Below, one piece after another: positions 50,174 to 59,399 of a stretch of DNA of 64,000 nucleotides. The DNA comes from Pseudomonas sp. (lineage in GTDB: Bacteria > Pseudomonadota > Gammaproteobacteria > Pseudomonadales > Pseudomonadaceae), in assembly GCA_030699825.1 (NCBI GenBank), contig JAUYKV010000048.1, forward strand, positions 90,515 to 154,514. Reading direction: 5' to 3'. A model generated the notes under the pieces. The model saw nothing but the letters and a program-made list of their open reading frames with translations. It did not search any database and was not told the origin of the DNA. Every line of letters begins with the position of its first letter. Positions within the stretch are counted from its first letter, which is position 1. Position numbers and translations under genes: made by a program.

Positions 50174-51365
50174 GGAAACTCTGAAAAAGACTTCCTGATT
50201 TTGGCAAAATACCCGGATTCCACCCGCCGAGTTTTCCGATGAAGCAGATGACCTTCGCCGACGCCGAGTACGCCGGCAAGCGCAAGCAGACCCGCAAGGA
50301 GTTGTTCCTGATCGAGATGGATCGGGTGGTGCCGTGGAAGGGTTTGATTGCCTTGATCGAGCCGCACTACCCGAAGGGGGAAGGCGGTCGTCCGGCGTAC
50401 CCGTTGATGGCGATGCTACGCGTGCATCTGATGCAGAACTGGTTCGGTTACAGCGATCCGGCGATGGAGGAGGCGCTGTACGAGACGACAATCCTGCGCC
50501 AGTTTGCCGGGTTGAGTCTGGAGCGCATTCCCGACGAAACCACCATCCTCAACTTCCGCCGGTTGCTGGAGAAACACGAACTGGCTACCGGAATTCTGGC
50601 CGTCATTAATGGCTACCTGGGTGACCGAGGCTTGTCGTTGCGCCAAGGCACCATCGTCGATGCCACGCTGATCAATGCACCGAGTTCGACCAAGAACAAG
50701 GACGGCAAGCGTGACCCGGAAATGCACCAGACCAAGAAGGGAAACCAGTATTACTTCGGCATGAAGGCCCACATCGGCGTCGATGACGAATCGGGTTTAG
50801 TGCACAGCGTGGTCGGCACGGCAGCCAATGTTGCAGACGTTACCCAGGTCGACAAGTTGCTGCACGGCGAGGAAAACATGGTCGGTGCCGACGCGGGTTA
50901 CACCGGCGTAGAGAAACGCCCAGAACATGAAGGCCGAGAGGTGATCTGGCAGATCGCTGCCCGCCGCAGCACCTACAAGAAACTCGATAAACGCAGCGTG
51001 CTGTACAAAGCCAAGCGCAAGATCGAGAAGGCCAAGGCGCAGGTTCGCGCCAAGGTCGAGCACCCGTTCCGGGTGATCAAGCGCCAGTTCGGTTATGTGA
51101 AGACGCGCTTCCGGGGGCTGGCGAAGAACACCGCGCAACTGGTGACACTGTTCGCGCTGTCGAATCTGTGGATGGCACGCCGACATTTACTGACGAATGC
51201 AGGAGAGGTGCGCCTGTAATGAGGGAAATGGCTGCCGCGAGGTGCTCGTGGCTGCTGAAAACACAGAAATGAGCGGGTGATCTGAGAGTTTTTGATCGAT
51301 TTGCCGCTTTTAAAATCAGCGGAGGCTGAAGTCAGCCAGAAATGCATGGCTACTTCAGAGGATCC
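50174..51365 (+). mobile_element. IS5-family insertion sequence (1192 bp)
   Basis: The left end GGAAACTCTGAAAAAGAC and the inverted right end GGATCCTCTGAAGTAGCC share GGA and CTCTGAA blocks. CTAG flanks both sides (50170-50173 and 51366-51369), the target duplication of the IS5 subgroup. It carries one complete transposase gene. It looks intact. Confidence 0.88.
50239..51219 (+). CDS. IS5-family DDE transposase
   Basis: A 326-aa transposase with an N-terminal DUF772-type domain (LRVHLMQNWFGYSDPAMEEALYE) and a DDE catalytic domain. The first Asp is in GTIVDATLINAPSSTKN, the second in VGADAGYTGVEK, and the Glu in KVEHPFRVIKRQFGY. It is full length and likely active. GC is as in the host. Confidence 0.95.
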   Translation: MKQMTFADAEYAGKRKQTRKELFLIEMDRVVPWKGLIALIEPHYPKGEGGRPAYPLMAMLRVHLMQNWFGYSDPAMEEALYETTILRQFAGLSLERIPDETTILNFRRLLEKHELATGILAVINGYLGDRGLSLRQGTIVDATLINAPSSTKNKDGKRDPEMHQTKKGNQYYFGMKAHIGVDDESGLVHSVVGTAANVADVTQVDKLLHGEENMVGADAGYTGVEKRPEHEGREVIWQIAARRSTYKKLDKRSVLYKAKRKIEKAKAQVRAKVEHPFRVIKRQFGYVKTRFRGLAKNTAQLVTLFALSNLWMARRHLLTNAGEVRL

Positions 51366-51369
51366 CTAG

Positions 51370-51678
51370 CACGTTTCTCTTGTGAGCGTACCCTTCGATG
51401 TTATTGGAACGAAATTCAAATTATCGAGCAGTTCGACGGCTCCCTGCAGCCGTGGAGGTGGCGCAATTGTGTAAAGATCAGCCATGCTTCTCTCTCATCG
51501 AAGGCAAAAAGCCACCAGGCGTCAACCTTTGCTTCCTAGGCACAAATGAATCGGATACAGTCGATCATAAAATAAGCTCGTATTGGGTTTCAGTTCCATA
51601 AATTAATGAAAGCTGGAGTCTGTATCAAAAGCTTACGCGAACTAACACTATTCTAAAATCAGGGGAAAGGAGCGCTCC
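51370..51678. other. Upstream region of the two-gene accessory operon
   Basis: AT-rich and without a well-supported gene. The short frame 51398-51601 is listed separately. The stretch just before 51679 has TATTCT (51649-51654, possible -10) and the Shine-Dalgarno AAAGGAG 6 bases before the ATG. Confidence 0.5.
51398..51601 (+). CDS. Small ORF (67 aa), possible fragment of a disrupted gene
   Basis: The frame's last 40 residues (CKDQPCFSLIEGKKPPGVN... ending ISSYWVSVP) look protein-like. It starts 33 bases after the IS5 right end, so it may be the tail of a gene cut by insertion, although a stop occurs in frame at 51383. It has no clear ribosome site. Unknown. Confidence 0.3.
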   Translation: MLLERNSNYRAVRRLPAAVEVAQLCKDQPCFSLIEGKKPPGVNLCFLGTNESDTVDHKISSYWVSVP

Positions 51679-54600
51679 ATGAGTAAAGCCATTCAGCTTT
51701 TAAATTTGGTCAATCTACCAAAAATATTCGAAAGCAAACCTGGTGAAATTGATGTTTCCCTTCTTAAAAGTATCTGTAATGTGTGGCCGAAATCTTCGAG
51801 CCATATACGGGGTATTATAGAAAGCTTTACCGGAGAAAAGCTAAAGCCCAAAGAGGACACGTATGAGCGATTAAGTAAGTTGGTTTTTTTGGCTGACTTT
51901 AGAAAGTGCTGGGAGAGCTCTAAAAAATCCGGTTTTCCTACTTTTGATAGATTGGTTTTTTTATATGTTACAAACAAGCATAAAAATCTCCACTTCGATG
52001 CTGTGGAGTTGTCTGGTTTTTACGATAAGAGACCAAAGACAAATAAGCGCTTTCCAATACTTGAAAATATAAGTTTGCTTGTGGCGCAAATATGTTCGCC
52101 TTCCGTTGATAAGGCTTCTGCTGCTTTGTTCGCTTGGAGTATGTTTGAGTCCTGTCAGCTACATTTGTTAGAGACGCCAGACGAAGAATCGCTTAAAAAA
52201 CTTGAAGCAACACTCCGTTCGAAGCTGGCGGAAGAACAAAAAAACGAAATATTAGAACTATTGTCAGTAGGTAATTGGCAAATACCTTCAGAAAAATCTA
52301 AGCAGAAATTTATAACCGGCGACGCTCCTATTTTGAATGGTCCGATTTATATCGACCCAAAAAAAGAAGACGAAAAAAAATATGCACACTCTAACCATCT
52401 AGAAATAACTTCCGATCTATTTGAGCTTCGTGATTCTATCAATAAATTAAAATCTTTCAGCGAGGGGATGGCTCAAAAGTCTATCGCGCTGTTTAGTAGT
52501 AGTAATGCGAAACTAGTATTGGATGGAATGCAAGAAGCTCTAGATGGTGCAAATGGCCTATTAGAAATTATTGAGGAAAAGCAAAAAAATATTATCTCAG
52601 TGCTCAGAAAGCCTTTAACGGCAGGTTATGCTAAGCTCGAGTTGTCTGAAGCCCCATCTCTATCCGCTCTATTCAGTCCGAGTGGATTTAACGACTGGGC
52701 CGTGAAGGTGGAAGAATCGGAAAAACAAATAGCGCGACGTGCAGAAAAACTTTCTCGAATATTAAGCAAAAGTGAAAAGACTGTAAGTGATCTGATTTTA
52801 TACAAGCGGGATTGGAGTCCAGTTCTGACTGGTGACGAATTATTAGACATGCTCGTTAAGTCAGCCGAAAGTATAGAAGGCGGAATTAAATCAGAGCAAG
52901 AGCTTTATAGGTCAGTAGAAGAAAACTATAAGGATTTAGACTGGAATCCGCTGTTAGATGCTGGGCTTGTTAATATCTGGCGGCAGCTAGGACTTTATTT
53001 GATTCAAAAAAAATCGATAAATAATCTCCTGGGTGTTTGCGTAAGAAAAGAATTTGAACTTTTGTTGGATGAGTTTGTAGGCTTAATAGTCTCGGTTTTG
53101 AAAGATCATGATAGTGCAAGAATTTCGGCTATTATTTCGGTAGCCTCATGGCTCACCCTTGGGCAAAAAGAAGAAATCGCACGAAGAAGTGAAAAGTGCA
53201 TTCCCGTAATAGCTTTGGCGCAGTTGCAGGCATACTTGAACAGCGGGGGGGTGAATAGTATTGATCGCTACTCGTATTGGAGTGCTTACCCACTACATGA
53301 TGTTGCCAGTAATCCTTTAAGCCTCTTCGATGAGTTTTTTTCCGCCTTATATGTTTGCACTATTGAAAATGGACCCGAGATTGATGTTCGGTTTTTAGTC
53401 CAGTACGTAGCTAAAGCTGGGATAAAAAATGGGGAGAAAAAGAACAGCATAAACGTCGAAGCTGAAATGCGAAATAGGTTGTTTAGTATATTGGAACAAC
53501 ATCGAAAAGGGGGAAGCAATACCTATGCTCACATTTGGAACGCTGCTTACAATGAGCTTTTTATGCCCCTCTACGAAGTTGCTGAAAGGCAAGGATTGAC
53601 GGAATTTGTCAAGGAGTATCGGAGGTTTATTGATGGCTTTGAAATTGAAAATTATTTGGCGGGTTGGAAGCAAGAAATTCCGGATCATTTGAAGAAGCGG
53701 TCAGAGTACGATAAGTTTGTCCGAAATCAAGTAAGTATAAAGATAACTGAAATAAGTGACTGGGCTGCTCTATTCTCAACTTCAAAGTCATCATATAGTG
53801 CTGAGCCAAAACATGAGGGCCTATTAAATAAGATCTGTATGGTCCTCGAATCCACCGACTCAGATGTGAGGATGTTAAAAGGGTGGTTGCTTACGTTGCA
53901 TGAAAAGAAGGAGTATTTTCAGCGCGCATGTTTTGAAAAAAGTTTAGATGGAGCGTTCGGGACATGTTTTGAGGGTGGCGACGTCAGTGCATTTTTCCCT
54001 CGCGTCTTCTCTAAGATTCTTGAAGATAAGAGCGCCACGCACAATGACATAGTGGCTGATGTTGTAATTTCTGAACTTGGATTTAATACACATTCACAGC
54101 TGAGTAAGATATACGCTGAAAGGCAAATGTTTGAAGCATTTTCTGCACTTACGAGTGAATCTAACGAAGAAGTCCTCCCTAACATTGAGAGAGTTGTAGA
54201 AAAAGATCTTGAAGAGCTTGAAGTAGTCCAGCAAGCCAAAATCAATGCTATTAGAAGACGAGTCAAAGCGCTGGGTTCTCCTTCTGAAGAGTTCGCCGAT
54301 ACCCTGGGCAGGGCAGAAGAATTATTAAATACTCACCAGTGGAAAAAGTTAGAACGAGAATTGTTGGAGATTGATCAATACATTTCCCTTGAGGAAAGTG
54401 ATTTACTTGAGTCGAAGGAGCGTGACGTTTTAGCTGAAAAAATAACTTCTCTCGGGGGAGTAACAAACCTCAATGAAAACGTTTTCATGCTCAGAGCAAA
54501 ACTGGAGACGATTCTTGAAAAGAATAAACCTCGTCGACTCCATATTGAAAAAATCAACAAGCTATCATTCATTAGATATTTAGACGAATCTATACTGGTC

Positions 54601-57531
54601 GCAGTTTCTAGATGTATTTCAGAGTTGGATAATAGACTCCCTTATCCCGATGCTCAAACGTCGGATCTCCTGGCATATTACTTTCAGCAAGCTGTCGATC
54701 CGCTTTCGCTTGAGCTAAATAGGGTTAGGACGTTACTGCCTTCTTATGGGAAAAAGCTCAAATTACTTACGCTGACTCTACTGCACAACATTGCAGTGGA
54801 TAAAGAATGTCTAGATGAGCATTCAAGACTCGTGCTGGCATTAATTGATACTGCCGAAATGTGGAAGGATTTAGGTTCTTTAGGCGAGAGTTGTGTCGAC
54901 GCAATTTTGTCGGTTTTCGAATTCAAAGGTTTGGATACCAAAATCGAGTTGGAAGCTGAGGTTTTAACCCCGATCGCTGAACTGACTGAAAGAAATTTCG
55001 CCCCGAATAAAGAAAAAAATATTCCAGAGGATGAAAGGTTTAATGCAAAACTCGATCATCTTGTAAGAAAGGCAAGACTTGTTTCTGATGGTAGAAATCA
55101 AGTTGTTGAGTCTAATCTGTCGCTTTCAGATCTCGTTGAGAACAAGAGTTGGATGGACGTAGGCTCGGTTGCTTTAAAAGGTGTTCTAGGTGGGTACACC
55201 GAACACTCAGCTAACTGGCTACAGTCATTGGCTGACTGGAGTGTGAGTCAAGTCCTGAATGACCGGCATTCATTTAATGTCGCCGAATACTCTGCATGCC
55301 TATACCTCATAAACAGTGTGAAGAACTCCACTGTAGTTAAAGCGATAACACCAACAAAAAACATGAAGGGTATGATCGGCGAAATAGCTTGCGACTTTGT
55401 TGGGCGCATGCTCGATGAAGTATCCGGAGGAAGCGCCCCAGGAGGAAGAACTTTACTAGCCGATAGGATTCAGTCAGTATCGAACAGTGTCGAGTTGCTT
55501 TCGCAATTCTCCAATGATTTCAATACCGCTTTCAGTCTGAAAGGTAATGGTGACAACATCGTCACAAGGGCTCTTTGGGATTATTTTTCTGGCGACACGC
55601 GGCAAGCAGAAGCGCGCGCAGCGTTTATGAATATCGCTTGGCGCCTTCATTGTCCTGCTGTCACTGCCGCTTGTTTGGCTTATGCCCCGATCGATATGGA
55701 GAGAAGAAGAGCTATAGCGCTGGCTGAAATTTCGAATAAAGCGCTGATAGATGGCAAGCATGAGCTACTTCAAGGTTTCGTAGATTTACGCAAAAGCATT
55801 CAAGCTAAGCCATTTCAGTTATTTGTTGAAATGGTCATGAGACAAGCTCCAATTCACACGGAGAACCAGGCACAATTATCTATGGCTGGCAATCTTGAAT
55901 TTGTTTCTGGTGGTGTTCTCCGAGGCATCTTGAATATAGTTCCTCGAAAAGTAGATTGTCCTGATTTGATTGCGATACTTTTAAGCCCGACAGCGCCAAT
56001 TAGATTTAAGGGCGGAAGTTTAAAACTTGAGCTTGTAGGGCCGTTCTTCTCGGAAACATCTCGTTCTGTTGAATTTGAGCAGCTGCACGAAAATGCAGAA
56101 CAGTTTCGGATTGAAGTGGATTGCGAATCTACGTCCATAACTGGCAGTCGAACTAGATTCAGTCAAGTTCTTGAGTTAAAGATAGCGGGTCGTGAAATCT
56201 TCGAACCTTTGACTCCTGATTTCATTGATGATGCGTTTGACAGTTTTCCCGAGCAGCAAATGCGCTATGAAGCTTATGTCGCACGGGCGGCTGATGAGCA
56301 AAAAATTGAGAAGGCTCTATTCAATAGCAAAGTTGTTCGAAGTCTTTGGATTTCGAGTCCGCGTCGGTCGGGCAAAACATCGATGCTGTACAGAATATTA
56401 GATGCTTTTTCTCATAAAGTTGGTCGAGATAATTTTGTAGTTTATCTTACGGTGGACGAGAGTTTCTTATCTGGGTTAGATTTCAATAAATGGGTTTGGA
56501 AGCGTCTTTGCAGTATTCTTGCCAACAAAGAGTTGCGTGAACTGTATAACGATTTCGATGCTATGGGGAAAAATCTATCCTTTGATGCTGACGCGGGAAC
56601 TTTTATCGGACAACTTTCAGATTTGCTGTTGGATAATAATCCTCAGGGAAGCCGTGTAATCTTCCTTATTGATGAAATCGATCGTTTTGCTGCAATGTTT
56701 TTTGAAGGTGGTAGTAGGAAAAAACTAGCGACTAATATTTTATGGCAAATTCGGCATTTCATTGCGGAGCGTAGAGACATAGGGATTGTTTTTGCAGGAT
56801 CGTCAGCCGCTAGGGAGGTTTTCATTAGTAACCCTGAGTCGCCTTTCTACAATAGCATTGAGCATTTAGAGCTGTCGCCTTTTTCGACTAAAACAAAACA
56901 GCAAGAAGTTAGCAGTAGGCAAATAATAGAGCCTGGGCAAATTCGATACCGTCATGTGATATCCAAAGAAAGCCTTGAACATTTGGTCTGGGTTTGCTCG
57001 GGCATTCCGTATTACATGAAACTTGTTGCTGGAGCTACTTTTGCAGTAGCTACTCAATCTCATATTCTGGTTTCGGATGTGAATGCTGGCTTGCGTGCAC
57101 TCCTGTCAAAAAGTACGGGCGTATCAAAGTTAGATGATATGGGCGGCGATCCTGGAGCAGATGATCTGAGAACTACTGTAACGCTTGAGCGAAACAGCGA
57201 TGGTGTGTTGGTTAGAGCTGTGCTTTATGCTGTTGCAGACTTACATAGCCCTATAAGTGGTCATAGGGTGTTGAGAGGGCGGGTGAGCTCTAAGGAAAGC
57301 AAGTTATCACAACACTATCGTTTGCCGAAGGAGTTGATTGAGAGGGGCGTCGAGATTTGTTTAAAACTTGGGTTGCTAAAGCTTGCTGCCTCAGATTCAT
57401 CTCAAGAGCTATTCTTTGCTATCCCAATACTCGGGGAGTCGCTGAGAAACTCCTCATCTCGACATTGGGCGTTAATCGATCACGAGTTGAGTGCTATCTC
57501 GGCTAATGTATTGGAAGGAGCCAAGCTATGA
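51679..57531 (+). CDS. Giant protein with C-terminal STAND/AAA-type ATPase (gene A of two-gene island operon)
   Basis: A 1950-aa soluble protein I do not recognise as a named family. Residues 1-1400 are mostly helical, with a coiled-coil-rich part around 835-960. About 1410-1510 look beta-rich (GGVLRGILNIVPRK, KGGSLKLELVGPFF). The P-loop ATPase follows: Walker A SPRRSGKTS (Lys1566), Walker B VIFLIDEIDRF (Asp1665, Glu1666), sensor-like GIVFAGSSAA, and SGIPYYMK like the GxP motif of STAND ATPases. A winged-helix-like tail ends it. No nuclease, TIR, protease or membrane motif was noticed. The start has a good AAAGGAG site. GC is far below that of the neighbours, indicating transfer. The TGA overlaps the next ATG (ATGA). 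Confidence 0.85.
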   Translation: MSKAIQLLNLVNLPKIFESKPGEIDVSLLKSICNVWPKSSSHIRGIIESFTGEKLKPKEDTYERLSKLVFLADFRKCWESSKKSGFPTFDRLVFLYVTNKHKNLHFDAVELSGFYDKRPKTNKRFPILENISLLVAQICSPSVDKASAALFAWSMFESCQLHLLETPDEESLKKLEATLRSKLAEEQKNEILELLSVGNWQIPSEKSKQKFITGDAPILNGPIYIDPKKEDEKKYAHSNHLEITSDLFELRDSINKLKSFSEGMAQKSIALFSSSNAKLVLDGMQEALDGANGLLEIIEEKQKNIISVLRKPLTAGYAKLELSEAPSLSALFSPSGFNDWAVKVEESEKQIARRAEKLSRILSKSEKTVSDLILYKRDWSPVLTGDELLDMLVKSAESIEGGIKSEQELYRSVEENYKDLDWNPLLDAGLVNIWRQLGLYLIQKKSINNLLGVCVRKEFELLLDEFVGLIVSVLKDHDSARISAIISVASWLTLGQKEEIARRSEKCIPVIALAQLQAYLNSGGVNSIDRYSYWSAYPLHDVASNPLSLFDEFFSALYVCTIENGPEIDVRFLVQYVAKAGIKNGEKKNSINVEAEMRNRLFSILEQHRKGGSNTYAHIWNAAYNELFMPLYEVAERQGLTEFVKEYRRFIDGFEIENYLAGWKQEIPDHLKKRSEYDKFVRNQVSIKITEISDWAALFSTSKSSYSAEPKHEGLLNKICMVLESTDSDVRMLKGWLLTLHEKKEYFQRACFEKSLDGAFGTCFEGGDVSAFFPRVFSKILEDKSATHNDIVADVVISELGFNTHSQLSKIYAERQMFEAFSALTSESNEEVLPNIERVVEKDLEELEVVQQAKINAIRRRVKALGSPSEEFADTLGRAEELLNTHQWKKLERELLEIDQYISLEESDLLESKERDVLAEKITSLGGVTNLNENVFMLRAKLETILEKNKPRRLHIEKINKLSFIRYLDESILVAVSRCISELDNRLPYPDAQTSDLLAYYFQQAVDPLSLELNRVRTLLPSYGKKLKLLTLTLLHNIAVDKECLDEHSRLVLALIDTAEMWKDLGSLGESCVDAILSVFEFKGLDTKIELEAEVLTPIAELTERNFAPNKEKNIPEDERFNAKLDHLVRKARLVSDGRNQVVESNLSLSDLVENKSWMDVGSVALKGVLGGYTEHSANWLQSLADWSVSQVLNDRHSFNVAEYSACLYLINSVKNSTVVKAITPTKNMKGMIGEIACDFVGRMLDEVSGGSAPGGRTLLADRIQSVSNSVELLSQFSNDFNTAFSLKGNGDNIVTRALWDYFSGDTRQAEARAAFMNIAWRLHCPAVTAACLAYAPIDMERRRAIALAEISNKALIDGKHELLQGFVDLRKSIQAKPFQLFVEMVMRQAPIHTENQAQLSMAGNLEFVSGGVLRGILNIVPRKVDCPDLIAILLSPTAPIRFKGGSLKLELVGPFFSETSRSVEFEQLHENAEQFRIEVDCESTSITGSRTRFSQVLELKIAGREIFEPLTPDFIDDAFDSFPEQQMRYEAYVARAADEQKIEKALFNSKVVRSLWISSPRRSGKTSMLYRILDAFSHKVGRDNFVVYLTVDESFLSGLDFNKWVWKRLCSILANKELRELYNDFDAMGKNLSFDADAGTFIGQLSDLLLDNNPQGSRVIFLIDEIDRFAAMFFEGGSRKKLATNILWQIRHFIAERRDIGIVFAGSSAAREVFISNPESPFYNSIEHLELSPFSTKTKQQEVSSRQIIEPGQIRYRHVISKESLEHLVWVCSGIPYYMKLVAGATFAVATQSHILVSDVNAGLRALLSKSTGVSKLDDMGGDPGADDLRTTVTLERNSDGVLVRAVLYAVADLHSPISGHRVLRGRVSSKESKLSQHYRLPKELIERGVEICLKLGLLKLAASDSSQELFFAIPILGESLRNSSSRHWALIDHELSAISANVLEGAKL

Positions 57532-59399
57532 AGCTTCCAGAAACTCATATGACCCTATGTAAGGAAATCATTGAGTCTTGGTTGAAGAAGCGAAGCAACT
57601 ATATAGTTGTTTCACCGCCTATGTGCGCATCGCGACAATTTTTCAAACATCTTTCGCAAGCGGAAGTTATATTCGATTTTATAGGGCAACATTTATATAC
57701 GTTATCAATTGCCAAGATGGATACCGAGGACTTCCGAAGTGAGATCGTTTTCGCACGTAAAGTGGCAGAGAAATGGGGTGTGTTGAGCTCCGTGAATTCA
57801 TCGGAAGCCGATCCTGTTACGATATTAAATGCTGCGACTATCGCAGTCAAAGAAGCAAATAGAATCCCAATTATTATAATTCATAGGTTTCATGAGGCTC
57901 TGCAGAATCTTGGAGAAAGTATCGGCACGGTGTTGAGAAATTTAGAGCATGATATGGGCTTGAAAACCGTTGTCGAGTTGCCAATTTCCTTACCTATTCT
58001 TCGGGAACGCTGGGAATTGGCTAACAAAAATAAGTCACCTTTTTTAGCCTCTGATTGGGGGCAAGGTCATCGTAGTAAATGTCTCAAAGGATTAAATGAG
58101 GCGGAAATTGCTACAGTGCTTACCGCTAACGGTGTTAATGCTGAGTTAGCATCTGATGTGAAACGAATTACGGGCGGCCTGACCGAAATAGTTAATGATC
58201 TTGTTGAAGATTTGGCTCGTATGAATCGCGGCGGACTAGAACCTTTCATAAAAAGCCGAGCCAAGGAGCTTTGTGAGCGTCTCGTCGATTGGCTTGATGC
58301 GTCTTCGGAAAATCACACATATAAAAAATTAGTGGCTAAATCGTTAGCTAGAAAACTTGATGCTAAAGATGGGGCAACGCTATCAAGTCACGATTGGGGA
58401 GACCTTATTTTGAACAAGGATGGCTCTCTAGGTTTCAAAATGTTGGGGTGGGAATGTTTGGCTAGACTTTCTTCGGTAGTCGATAATCCGGCTATTTTAT
58501 CATTGGAAGAGTTAGTTGTTAGCCGCAATTACCGAGGGGCGCTGGATTTAATAAGTCTGTATGATCGTGCTGATGCGGTAGATGCGCCTGCTTGGGTATT
58601 GATGAATAAGATAACCTCCGCGTGTAAAGTTTTAAGTAATATATTTGGTAACGATGATGATTGGCGACAAGCGAAGGAATTAATTTGTGAGCTACAGATC
58701 CTTGAATCCCCCTCCCGGTTCGGCTTTGATGCCAGTATCAACTCGCTAGTACGATGGCTTCCTCTGACCGAATTGATGTGCGATTATTTCTTAACGTCAA
58801 AGATTGATAACAAGCTTCGGTTTGAACAATACGTCTGTGGTGAGCTCGATGAAAAAGGGATGTTAGCATTCTGGCAATTATTGCACGTGCGGCTGGAGAT
58901 GGCTAAAGATATGCCCGCATTCCAGGCGTTGCAGTCTGTCGTTACGCACCCTGAATCGATGCTGCAAGTTTATGCTAAAGATAAGTTGAATGTTTGTTTC
59001 TGGAAGGCAGAAAAGCTGGCAGATGATGAGATTCTCCAAATATCGAAATTTATTAAAATGCCGTTTCGTGCTCCTTCTAATAATGCGGTGTTGGGGTTTG
59101 CTGAGTTAATTTATATAAGCTCTTGTCGTGAGTCGCTGCTGCCGCTTGAAGAAAGATTGATATCTGATTTTGAGGAAATGCAGGAGTATTTAGAGTTGTA
59201 CGAGGTTAGGAAGCGCCAGGTGCATAGCACATCTTTTGTAAGTGCAAATGATTGGACTAACTATTCAGATCTATGTGGCGCTATGTTGATAAAGATTTCA
59301 AAGTTGTGCGGCGAGAACCCAAAGAATATTGTTTTGCCATCTGCTCAATCTATTCTATCTAGCGCGTTGGGTTCCCTTAAATCGGTGTCAAGATCTTAA
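57528..59399 (+). CDS. Probable degenerate P-loop ATPase, gene B of two-gene island operon
   Basis: A 623-aa protein coupled to gene A by a 4-base ATGA overlap. The N-terminal third looks like a STAND/AAA core with lost catalytic residues: VVSPPMCASRQFF (27-39) stands where Walker A should be but lacks GKS/T. IPIIIIHRFHEAL (113-125) stands where Walker B should be but lacks the acidic pair. RITGGLTEIVNDL (213-225) recalls the GxP region. The C-terminal 350 residues are helical and unrecognised. It may be a partner or regulatory subunit of gene A. AT-rich like gene A. Confidence 0.8.
   Translation: MKLPETHMTLCKEIIESWLKKRSNYIVVSPPMCASRQFFKHLSQAEVIFDFIGQHLYTLSIAKMDTEDFRSEIVFARKVAEKWGVLSSVNSSEADPVTILNAATIAVKEANRIPIIIIHRFHEALQNLGESIGTVLRNLEHDMGLKTVVELPISLPILRERWELANKNKSPFLASDWGQGHRSKCLKGLNEAEIATVLTANGVNAELASDVKRITGGLTEIVNDLVEDLARMNRGGLEPFIKSRAKELCERLVDWLDASSENHTYKKLVAKSLARKLDAKDGATLSSHDWGDLILNKDGSLGFKMLGWECLARLSSVVDNPAILSLEELVVSRNYRGALDLISLYDRADAVDAPAWVLMNKITSACKVLSNIFGNDDDWRQAKELICELQILESPSRFGFDASINSLVRWLPLTELMCDYFLTSKIDNKLRFEQYVCGELDEKGMLAFWQLLHVRLEMAKDMPAFQALQSVVTHPESMLQVYAKDKLNVCFWKAEKLADDEILQISKFIKMPFRAPSNNAVLGFAELIYISSCRESLLPLEERLISDFEEMQEYLELYEVRKRQVHSTSFVSANDWTNYSDLCGAMLIKISKLCGENPKNIVLPSAQSILSSALGSLKSVSRS

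Noticed and set aside
51679..57531. Gene A as an ordinary Avs protein
   Set aside because: Avs proteins have the ATPase in the middle and a TPR-like sensor at the C terminus. Here the ATPase is C-terminal and no N-terminal nuclease or other known effector is visible.
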